Shown piece after piece: positions 33,890 to 44,587 of a DNA stretch of 44,587 nucleotides. The notes below the pieces were generated by a model. That model had not been told where the DNA came from and did no database searches. It was given only the letters and a program-made list of their open reading frames with translations. A program made the position numbers and the translations under genes. Origin of the DNA: Candidatus Allofournierella merdavium (GTDB lineage: Bacteria; Bacillota; Clostridia; Oscillospirales; Ruminococcaceae); contig DWYI01000016.1 of NCBI GenBank assembly GCA_019118765.1, forward strand, positions 1 through 44,587. The letters are read 5' to 3'. Each line of letters opens with the position of its first letter. The stretch's first letter is position 1.

Positions 33890-34239
33890 CAGTTTCGCAG
33901 CACCTTTTCCAGGGGCTTGCCCCGGGCCAGTTCATCCACCAGCTTGTCCAGGCAGCGGATGCGCTGCAGCAGGGGGTCGTGGATGGACTCCACCCGCACG
34001 CCGCAGACGCTGCCGGTGACCAGCGCCGTCCGCTCGCCGATGGCGGGGGCGTCGCCGAAAAACTTCCGGCAGTCTGCCCCTTCCTCCAGCAGCCGGGCCA
34101 GCGCCTGGCCGTCGTAGCCGGTGAGCCAGCACACCGCCGCCTCCACCTCGGCCCGGGTGCGGCCCTTGCGCAGCGCCTTGTTCACCAGCAGGGGATAGAC
34201 CTTTGCGAAGGGCATGGAAAAGAGTTTTTCCTGTTCCAT
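33889..34239 (-). CDS. DUF2200 family protein
   Basis: 116 residues. MEQEKLFSMPFAKVYPLLVNKALRKGRTRAEV, CWLTGYDG and the end DPLLQRIRCLDKLVDELARGKPLEKVLR follow the DUF2200 pattern throughout. The function is unknown; the sequence is small, soluble and mostly helical. AAAGGAG lies 6 bases before the ATG. It lies downstream of gyrA, after the gyrA terminator, with its stop abutting the terminator of the converging gene. Confidence 0.88.
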   Translation of the reverse strand: MEQEKLFSMPFAKVYPLLVNKALRKGRTRAEVEAAVCWLTGYDGQALARLLEEGADCRKFFGDAPAIGERTALVTGSVCGVRVESIHDPLLQRIRCLDKLVDELARGKPLEKVLRN

Positions 34240-34256
34240 CGGTTTCTCCTTTTTGG

Positions 34257-34289
34257 AAAAGGGGGCCGCCGGCTGCGCCGGCGGCCCCC
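34257..34289 (-). terminator. Terminator of gyrA
   Basis: A 13-bp GC stem (34289-34277 with 34273-34261), a 3-base loop and T4 on the minus strand, 16 bases after the gyrA stop. Confidence 0.85.
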
Positions 34290-34304
34290 TTGGTCACTGG
34301 GGAT

Positions 34305-36869
<2,565 letters not shown>

Positions 36870-36904
36870 TGGTGTTCACCTGTCTCTTTCTGAAATAGGG
36901 CGCG

Positions 36905-38872
<1,968 letters not shown>

Positions 38873-39157
38873 TCAAAGCGCGCTGCCGCGCTGGTATTGG
38901 TCCAGATTGTCCAGCCGCTCGCACCGCCGCTGCAGCGTGCGGGCGGAGATGGGGCTGACGAACACCGTCTGCACCGGGAAATCGGTCACCACAAAGCTTT
39001 TGGGCAACTCCCCGGAAACGGTGACCACCGCCCCCTCCTCCTCGGCCCGGCGCAGGAACAGCCGGGTGTTCTTGGCCACCGAACTGGAGTCGATGTCAAA
39101 GATGCCGATGATGTCCCTGGTGTGGACCACATAGTCCTGCCCGAGATGAAGATACAT
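38873..39157 (-). CDS. remB: DUF370 / RemB (YaaB)-like protein
   Basis: 94 residues. MYLHLGQDYVVHTRDIIGIFDID is the signature of the RemA/RemB group; in Bacillus subtilis RemA is a DNA-binding activator of matrix genes, and remB (yaaB) sits between recF and gyrB exactly as here. The role of this copy is unknown. Its ATG starts one base after the recF stop. Confidence 0.9.
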   Translation of the reverse strand: MYLHLGQDYVVHTRDIIGIFDIDSSSVAKNTRLFLRRAEEEGAVVTVSGELPKSFVVTDFPVQTVFVSPISARTLQRRCERLDNLDQYQRGSAL

Positions 39158-39158
39158 G

Positions 39159-40247
39159 CTATCCCTCCAAAAGCCGGCCGCCCTCCATCCGGAGCATGAC
39201 CCCCGCCGCCTTGTGAAAGAGGCTGGAGTCGCAGGCGGTGACGATGGTCTGTTTCTCCCGCACCCGGGTGAGCAGGTACTCCTGCCGGGCGGGGTCCAGT
39301 TCGCTGAGCACGTCGTCCAGCAGCATCACCGGATGCTCGCCGGTGACCTCGGCGGCCACCGCCGCCTCCGCCAGCTTGACGCTCAGCACCGCGCTGCGCT
39401 GCTGGCCCTGGCTGGCGAAATTTTTGGCGGGCTGGCCGTCCAGCACCAGTTCCAGGTCGTCCCGGTGGGGGCCCGCGGTGCAAAAGCCCGCCCGCCGGTC
39501 GGCCAGGCGGCTGTCGGCCAGGGCGGCGGCCAGCCCCCCCGGCGAAAACCCGCAGCGGTAGCAGAGGCTCAACGCCTCGCTGCCGCTGCTGATCTCGGCG
39601 TAATTCTTTTGGGCCAGGGGCGCAAGGCGCGCCATCCACGCCGCCCGCCGGCGGCGGATCTCCTCCCCCTGCACGGCCAGGTCGGCGTCGAAGGCGTCGC
39701 ACATTTCCGCCGCGCCGGGAGTGCGCTCCCAGAACTTTAACAGGCTGTTTTTCTGGGCCACCAGCCGGGCGTAGCGCCGCAGGGTGGCCAGGTACCCGGG
39801 GTACAGCTGGCACAGCGCCGCGTCCATGAAGCGGCGGCGGCGCTGGGGGCTGCCCTTGACCAGTTCCAGGTCGCCCGGCTCGAACACCACCGCGGTGAAC
39901 AGGCCCGCCAGCTCCGAGGCGCGGCCCGCGTCCACCCCGTTGATCTTGCAGGTGCGCCCGGGGCGGGGGCTGTCCTTGGTGCCCACCGCCAGCCGCACCC
40001 ACACCTCGCCTTTGTCCTCCCGCAGGATGGGGCCCTCCATCACCGCGAAGGGCTGGCCCTGGCGGATGAGCTGGGCGTCCTTGGCACCCCGGAAACTCTT
40101 GGCCCCGGTGAGCAGCCACACCGCCTCCAGCAAATTCGTCTTGCCCTGGCCGTTGGCCCCGGTGATGACCGTGAGCTCCTCGCCGGGCCTGAAGTCGGCG
40201 CTGGCGATGTTGCGGTAGTTGGCCATGATGAGACGTTTCAGCCGCAT
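39159..40247 (-). CDS. recF: DNA replication and repair protein RecF
   Basis: 362 residues. An SMC/ABC-type ATPase that helps load RecA at gaps. GANGQGKTNLLEAV is the Walker A, SQGQQRSAVLSVKLAEA the ABC signature and VMLLDDVLSELD the Walker B. The start was set at the ATG 40247 (MRLKRLIMANYRN), the family N-terminus. It lies 5 bases after the yaaA stop. Confidence 0.96.
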   Translation of the reverse strand: MRLKRLIMANYRNIASADFRPGEELTVITGANGQGKTNLLEAVWLLTGAKSFRGAKDAQLIRQGQPFAVMEGPILREDKGEVWVRLAVGTKDSPRPGRTCKINGVDAGRASELAGLFTAVVFEPGDLELVKGSPQRRRRFMDAALCQLYPGYLATLRRYARLVAQKNSLLKFWERTPGAAEMCDAFDADLAVQGEEIRRRRAAWMARLAPLAQKNYAEISSGSEALSLCYRCGFSPGGLAAALADSRLADRRAGFCTAGPHRDDLELVLDGQPAKNFASQGQQRSAVLSVKLAEAAVAAEVTGEHPVMLLDDVLSELDPARQEYLLTRVREKQTIVTACDSSLFHKAAGVMLRMEGGRLLEG

Positions 40248-40252
40248 GGCGT

Positions 40253-40468
40253 TCAGCGCCCTTCGCCGATGGCCACGGTGCGGCCGTCCAGGGTGACGGT
40301 GTCGCCGGCCCGCAGCTTCTTGCCCCGCATGGTGCACACTTCGCCGTTCACCTGGACCTGGCCTTCCTGGATGAGCAGCTTTGCCTCGCCGCCCGTCTCC
40401 ACCAGGCCCGCCAGCTTGAGCAGGCTGTCCAGCTTGATGTATTCGGTGTGAATCAGAATCTTTTCCAT
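40253..40468 (-). CDS. yaaA: S4-domain protein YaaA (RlbA)
   Basis: 71 residues, an isolated S4 RNA-binding fold: [40 protein letters not shown]. It is associated with ribosome assembly in Bacillus. It lies between dnaN (12 bases) and recF (5 bases), in the usual position. Confidence 0.92.
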   Translation of the reverse strand: MEKILIHTEYIKLDSLLKLAGLVETGGEAKLLIQEGQVQVNGEVCTMRGKKLRAGDTVTLDGRTVAIGEGR

Positions 40469-40480
40469 ATTCGCTCTCTT

Positions 40481-41584
40481 TTAGTCGTTTTTGAAGCGCA
40501 CCGGCAGCACCAGATAGATGAAGTCGTTGCTGTCGTCCGCCGGCAGGATCTTCACCGGGCTCAAGGGGCCGGTCATCTCCATGGCCACCTTGTCGCAGCG
40601 GGCGCTGCGCAGCGCGTCCAGCAGGTAGCGGTTGTTGAAGCCGATCTCCACCGCCTCGCCCTCGATGTCCGCGTCGAACTCGTCCACCACCTTGCCCAGG
40701 TTCGTCTGGCAGCGCACGGTGACCTTTTTGTCAAAGAGGATGCGCAGCGGGTTTTTCAGCCGCTCGGTGATGATGAGGCTGGCCCGCTCGATGGTGTCGA
40801 TGAAGTCCCGCGTCTCCAGAATGACCCTCGTCTTGTAGCCGGAGGGGATGACGTTGGAGTAATTGAGGAACTCGCCCTCGATGAGGCGGGAGAGGATGAC
40901 GTAGCTGCCCGCCTCGAACACCACGAACCGCCGGTTGGCGGAGATGTACACGTCCTGGTCGTCGTCGCCCAGCAGCTTATTGACCTCGGTGAGGGTCTTG
41001 GCGGGGATGATGATGCGGATGTGCTTTTGGGCGGTGATGGGCCGCTCCACGATGGCCAGGCGGTAGCCGTCCAGCGCCACCACGGTGAGCTTGTCCTCCT
41101 CGATGGCGAACAGTTCGCCGGTGTGGGCGGGCTTTTTGTCGTCCTGGCTCACGGCGTAGAGGGTCTTGTCGATCATGTCCCGCAAAGTGCCCGCCTTGAG
41201 GCTGAGGGTGCGGTCGGCGCCGGGGTTCGGCAGGTCGGGGTAGTCCGCCGCGCTCATGGCCAGGATGTCGAACTCCGCCACGCCGCCTTTGATGGTGGCG
41301 TTGCCGCCGTCGCCGGTGGTGATGTCGATGTCCCCCGCCGGCAGCCGACGCACCATGTCGCCCAAAAGCTTTGCCGACAGCACGATCTCCCCCGGCTCCC
41401 GCACGTTGGCCTCGATGGTGGTGGTGATGGCCATCTCCAGGTCGTAGCCGGTGAGGGTGAGCTGGAAGCCGTCCGCCTTCAGCAGGATGCCCTCCAGCGC
41501 CGGGATGGACGAGCGGAGGGTGACAGCCCGGCTGACGCCGTCGATGGCGGCGGATAAAAGGGATTTGTCGCAGACGATGTTCAT
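40481..41584 (-). CDS. dnaN: DNA polymerase III sliding clamp (beta subunit)
   Basis: 367 residues, the usual length for the three-domain clamp. The N-terminus MNIVCDKSLLSAAIDGVSRAV, the LEMAITTTIEANVREPGEIVLSAKLLGDMVRRLP region and the C-terminus DSNDFIYLVLPVRFKND are typical. AAGGAGCG precedes the ATG. It follows dnaA after the 285-base intergenic region and heads the operon to gyrA. Confidence 0.97.
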   Translation of the reverse strand: MNIVCDKSLLSAAIDGVSRAVTLRSSIPALEGILLKADGFQLTLTGYDLEMAITTTIEANVREPGEIVLSAKLLGDMVRRLPAGDIDITTGDGGNATIKGGVAEFDILAMSAADYPDLPNPGADRTLSLKAGTLRDMIDKTLYAVSQDDKKPAHTGELFAIEEDKLTVVALDGYRLAIVERPITAQKHIRIIIPAKTLTEVNKLLGDDDQDVYISANRRFVVFEAGSYVILSRLIEGEFLNYSNVIPSGYKTRVILETRDFIDTIERASLIITERLKNPLRILFDKKVTVRCQTNLGKVVDEFDADIEGEAVEIGFNNRYLLDALRSARCDKVAMEMTGPLSPVKILPADDSNDFIYLVLPVRFKND

Positions 41585-41639
41585 ATTCTGCGCTCCTTTC
41601 TTTCAAAACGCGAAAAGGCGTATATAACAAACCTCAATG

Positions 41640-41850
41640 GAGCCGTAGTAATAGGGGGTGTGAATCTTGTGAAAAAGGGGGACGAGCCCTCTGGCGGCGC
41701 GGCGTGAAGGGTTGTTGACAAGTTTTTCGTCTCTGTGAGCAACTTGTTGAAACCGCGCGGGGCCCGGATTTTTCCACACCGGGGTGTGGAAAAGGTATGT
41801 TGAATGTTGAATACTATGTTGAAAAGGTTGAATTTCACATTCCGTTCACA
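41640..41850. other. oriC: Predicted replication origin (dnaA-dnaN intergenic oriC)
   Basis: Two DnaA-box-like sites face each other: TTTTCCACA (41770-41778) and TGTGGAAAA (41785-41793). Weaker TGTGAAAAA and TTTCACATT sites lie on either side. TGTTGAA occurs at 41744-41750, 41798-41804, 41805-41811 and 41817-41823. The region lies between dnaA and dnaN, and gene direction changes nearby. A strand-skew minimum was not calculated. Confidence 0.75.
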
Positions 41851-41869
41851 CCCGGCCCTTGCCGGCGGC

Positions 41870-43177
41870 TCAGGTGCGCACGTTTTTGATGATGTCCTCC
41901 ACCGTCTCCTTGAGGCGGCGGTCGTTTTGCAGGTTCTGCTCCATGGCCTTGAGGGAGTAGACGATGGTGGAGTGGTCCCGGCCGCTGAACTCCCGGCCGA
42001 TGTCCTCCATGCTCATGCCGGTGATCTCCCGCACCATATAGATGGCGGTCTGCCGGGCGGCGGAGATGTTGGCGGTGCGGCGCATGCCCCGGATCTCGGC
42101 GGGGGAGACGTTGTAGGTGCGGGCCACCTCGCTGATGATCTTCTCGATGGTCACCGGCACCGGCTGGGTCTCGTTGAGGATGTCCTTGATGGCGTTCTGG
42201 GCCACCCCGATGGCCGGCTGGATGCCCTCCAAAAGGTAGTAGGCGTTCAGCTTCTTCACCGCGCCCTCCAGCTGGCGGATGTTGCTCTTTAAGTGGTTGG
42301 CGATGAACTCGGCCACGTCGTCCGGCATCCGCAGGTTGAGCAGTTCCGCCTTGCGGCGGATGATGGCTACCCGCGTCTCGAAGTCCGGCGGCTGGATGTC
42401 GGCGGTGAGGCCCCACTCGAACCGGGTGCGCAGCCGCTCCTCCAGGCTCTTGATCTCCTTGGCGGGGCGGTCGCTGGCCAGCACGATCTGCTTGCCCGCC
42501 GCGTGCAGGGTGTTGAAGGTGTGGAAAAACTCCTCCTGGGTGCTCTCCTTGCCGGCGATGAACTGGATGTCGTCCACCAGCAATACGTCCGCCGGGCGGT
42601 AGGTCTGGCGGAACTCCTCGGTGCGGCCCGCCTGGATGGCGCTGATCAGCTCGTTGGTGAAGGTCTCGCAGTCCACATACACGATGTTGAACTCCGAGTG
42701 GTTCTTTTTGATCTCGGTGGCGATGGCGGTGAGCAGGTGGGTCTTGCCCAGGCCCGACTGCCCGTAGATGAACAGGGGATTGTAGGCCCCGGAGGGATTG
42801 GAGGCCACGGCCTGAGCAGCCGCATAGGCGAACTGGTTGGAGGGGCCCTTGATGAAGTTTTCAAAGGTGAAGTCGTAGCGGCCGTCCGGTTCCGGCTCGG
42901 CGGGCACGGGGGCCTCCGGCTGGGCCGCCGCGGGCACCACCAGCTCCACCTCCACGTCGAAGCCCAGCACCGCCGCCAGCGCCTCCTTCAGAAGGGGGGT
43001 GTACCGGTCCCGCACGATGGTGCAGATGAAGTCGTTGCGCACCGCCAGCGTCACCTTGCCGCCCGCCTCGAAGCGCACCGCCTCCAGCCCGTCGATGTAC
43101 AGGTTGTAGGTGGCGTCCACCAGGCGCTCTTTGCAGTATTCTTTAGCCGCGGCCAAAACGTCGTTGAAAGAATCCAT
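41870..43177 (-). CDS. dnaA: Chromosomal replication initiator DnaA
   Basis: 435 residues. Domain I spans about 1-75. The AAA+ domain carries FIYGQSGLGKTHLL (Walker A, near 135; Gly-Gln-Ser instead of the commoner Gly-Gly-Val) and LLVDDIQFIAGKESTQEEFFHTFN (Walker B, near 200). Domain IV holds GREFSGRDHSTIVYSLKAME, the DnaA-box reader. It binds ATP, melts oriC and loads the helicase. GGAG lies 14 bases before the ATG, with ample leader from the promoter at 43221-43249. It is divergent from rpmH. Confidence 0.98.
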   Translation of the reverse strand: MDSFNDVLAAAKEYCKERLVDATYNLYIDGLEAVRFEAGGKVTLAVRNDFICTIVRDRYTPLLKEALAAVLGFDVEVELVVPAAAQPEAPVPAEPEPDGRYDFTFENFIKGPSNQFAYAAAQAVASNPSGAYNPLFIYGQSGLGKTHLLTAIATEIKKNHSEFNIVYVDCETFTNELISAIQAGRTEEFRQTYRPADVLLVDDIQFIAGKESTQEEFFHTFNTLHAAGKQIVLASDRPAKEIKSLEERLRTRFEWGLTADIQPPDFETRVAIIRRKAELLNLRMPDDVAEFIANHLKSNIRQLEGAVKKLNAYYLLEGIQPAIGVAQNAIKDILNETQPVPVTIEKIISEVARTYNVSPAEIRGMRRTANISAARQTAIYMVREITGMSMEDIGREFSGRDHSTIVYSLKAMEQNLQNDRRLKETVEDIIKNVRT

Positions 43178-43220
43178 AGGTTTTTAACGCTCCAATATTT
43201 GATGATTTGGTATCCGATTC

Positions 43221-43249
43221 ATTATATCATAGAAGGTTATGTTTTACAA
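43221..43249 (-). promoter_or_regulatory. Promoter of dnaA
   Basis: TTGTAA (43249-43244), a 17-bp spacer and TATAAT (43226-43221), in an AT-rich block (43200-43300). That block is also the most easily melted DNA near the origin. Confidence 0.85.
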
Positions 43250-43360
43250 TTCTAAATTACTATTATATATATTATTTCTATTATAGCGGAATATGGGCAA
43301 ACAGCGGCCGTTTCATGCGCAAAAAGGGCTTTGTAAGGCAAAAAACCTTTTCAGAAAGTG

Positions 43361-43390
43361 TTGACAAACCTTGCGCTTTTCAAGTATACT
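43361..43390 (+). promoter_or_regulatory. Promoter of rpmH-rnpA-yidD
   Basis: TTGACA (43361-43366), an 18-bp spacer and TATACT (43385-43390). Confidence 0.88.
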
Positions 43391-43482
43391 TTTATGTTGC
43401 AGGGCCATCCCTAAAAGCTGGGACGGGCAAAATGAAAAATCCGCCCCGCGCCGCGCGGGGTCACACATTGGAGGAATACATC

Positions 43483-43617
43483 ATGAAAAGAACTTTCCAG
43501 CCCAAGAAGCGTCAGCGCAGCGGCGTGCACGGTTTTCTGAAGAGAATGGCGTCCAAGAACGGCCGCAAGGTCATCGCCGCCCGCCGCGCCAAGGGCCGGG
43601 CCAAGCTGTCCGCCTGA
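43483..43617 (+). CDS. rpmH: Ribosomal protein bL34
   Basis: 44 residues: [22 protein letters not shown] followed by the basic [12 protein letters not shown] tail. A structural 50S protein. GGAGGAATACATC precedes the ATG. It is first in the conserved rpmH-rnpA-yidD-yidC run, divergent from dnaA. Confidence 0.98.
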   Translation: MKRTFQPKKRQRSGVHGFLKRMASKNGRKVIAARRAKGRAKLSA

Positions 43618-43695
43618 AATAGCGCCTTGTGAACAAAGGCAACACGCGAAGGTCACTGGTTATCAGGTGGCCTTCTTTTTCCATATGGGGGAACC

Positions 43696-44028
43696 ATGCG
43701 ATACCGGCCCATCACAAAAAATAAAGAGTTCTGCCGGGCCTACGCCCGGGGCAAGGCCTATGTGCACCCCAAGCTGGTGCTGTATGTGAACAAAAACCGT
43801 CTGGGCCGCACCCGGGTGGGCCTCACCGCCACCAAAAAGATCGGCTGCGCGGTGCAGCGAAACCGGGCCAGGCGGGTGATGCGGGCGGCGCTGTACCAGA
43901 CGCTGCCCTACAACGTGGGGGCCTATGACCTGGTGTTCGTGGCCCGGGGCCAGACGGTGCGCTGCAAGAGCGGCGAGGTGGCCGCCGCGGCGGCCCAGCT
44001 TTTGAAAAAGGCGGGCCTTGTGCCATGA
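43696..44028 (+). CDS. rnpA: Ribonuclease P protein component
   Basis: 110 residues. RTRVGLTATKKIGCAVQRNRARRVMR is the RNR signature of the protein that assists the RNase P RNA in trimming tRNA 5' ends. GGGGGAACC precedes the ATG. It overlaps yidD by 4 bases. Confidence 0.97.
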   Translation: MRYRPITKNKEFCRAYARGKAYVHPKLVLYVNKNRLGRTRVGLTATKKIGCAVQRNRARRVMRAALYQTLPYNVGAYDLVFVARGQTVRCKSGEVAAAAAQLLKKAGLVP

Positions 44029-44279
44029 TCGCCCGGCTGCTCATCGCCCCGATCCGCTGGTACAAAAAATACCTCTCGCCCCATCTGGGCAACAACTGCC
44101 GCTTTCGCCCCACCTGCAGCGAATACGCCATGGAGGCGCTGGCGGTGCACGGCGCGGCCAAGGGCCTTGTGCTGAGCGTCTGGCGCATTTTGCGCTGCAA
44201 CCCCTTCGGAAAGGGCGGCTACGACCCGGTGCCCGAAAAGGGCCGCTGGAAAAGCGATAAGCGGAACCTCTTCCGCTGA
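44025..44279 (+). CDS. yidD: Membrane protein insertion efficiency factor YidD
   Basis: 84 residues. IAPIRWYKKYLSPHLGNNCRFRPTCSEYAMEAL and RILRCNPFGKGGYDPVP are the family pattern with its three conserved Cys. It acts with YidC in membrane protein insertion. The ATG overlaps the rnpA stop by 4 bases (ATGA). Confidence 0.96.
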   Translation: MIARLLIAPIRWYKKYLSPHLGNNCRFRPTCSEYAMEALAVHGAAKGLVLSVWRILRCNPFGKGGYDPVPEKGRWKSDKRNLFR

Positions 44280-44398
44280 AAGCGCTTCCCCCTCCTTTAC
44301 TCTGCCTCTTGTGACTCGGGCGGTTTGCGCCCGCTTTGAGTCCTTCGAACCAAAAAATAAACAGTCCCGGCGCGCAAACGGGGCGGAATGGAACAACT

Positions 44399-44587
44399 AT
44401 GGGATTTTTGGGTTTTCTTGGCACCCCTCTGGGGTATGTGCTGCAGTGGATGTACAACCTCTTCGGCAGCTACGGCTGGGCGCTGATCGTCTTCACCATC
44501 GTGGTGCGTCTGTGCAGCTTCCCGCTGCAGATCGGCCAGCAGAAGAACACCGCCCGCATGGCGGCCTACAAGCCGATGATCGACGAG
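44399..44587 (+). CDS. yidC: Membrane protein insertase YidC (3' partial)
   Basis: 63 residues before the window ends. GFLGTPLGYVLQWMYNLFGSYGWALIVFTIVVRLCSFPLQIGQQKNTARMAAYKPMI is the first conserved helix and loop of the Gram-positive type YidC/Oxa1 insertase. Residue-level function beyond this cannot be seen. The ATG at 44399 follows a short intergenic stretch with an imperfect hairpin (44313-44342). Confidence 0.93.
   Translation, partial: MGFLGFLGTPLGYVLQWMYNLFGSYGWALIVFTIVVRLCSFPLQIGQQKNTARMAAYKPMIDE

Overview
The window is a piece of a GC-rich low-GC-Gram-positive-type chromosome: a Clostridia member, most likely an Oscillospiraceae/Ruminococcaceae gut anaerobe. This is inferred from the pyruvate:ferredoxin oxidoreductase, the small 2[4Fe-4S] ferredoxin, the Bacillus-like order dnaA-dnaN-yaaA-recF-remB-gyrB-gyrA, the Firmicute cluster darA-holB-ricT-trmN6-rsmI, and very GC-rich coding DNA in which promoters stand out as short AT-rich islands. 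No taxonomic marker was searched.

Layout. 1-2.9 kb: the 3' part of an oligopeptide-binding protein gene that ends too early, tRNA-Arg(ACG), a NERD-like membrane protein and uridine phosphorylase. 2.9-4.3 kb: no gene, but a mosaic intergenic repeat with conserved hairpins, followed by a candidate small RNA. 4.3-9.9 kb: birA, yfcE-like, rsmI, trmN6, ferredoxin, ricT, holB and darA, all on the minus strand. 10-15 kb: a rhomboid-like membrane protein, an intergenic motif cluster resembling the one at the origin, a YitT protein, a UPF0324 (YeiH-like) transporter divergent from a LysR regulator, and a lipoprotein. 15.3-20.8 kb: PFOR, then a CBS/CorC protein overlapping a NUDIX hydrolase. 20.9-27.9 kb: two membrane glycosyltransferases, then a 1217-residue beta-helix surface protein co-transcribed with a TetR regulator. 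28-32 kb: a five-gene operon (DUF2975, Cro/CI regulator, two lipoproteins, DUF4173). 32.1-32.8 kb: a second locus of the mosaic repeat. 32.8-34.2 kb: TIGR04076, GOLPH3-like and DUF2200 genes. 34.3-44.6 kb: the replication-origin region gyrA-gyrB-remB-recF-yaaA-dnaN-oriC-dnaA, divergent from rpmH-rnpA-yidD-yidC.

Almost all genes left of dnaA lie on the minus strand and those right of it on the plus strand, as expected if replication starts near 41.6-43.4 kb. The most unusual items are the candidate small RNA at 4.03-4.14 kb, the dispersed repeat whose hairpins show compensatory base changes, and the TGTTGAA cluster shared by oriC and a site 31 kb away. Boundaries, starts and family names were judged by eye from the sequence; no database search was run.
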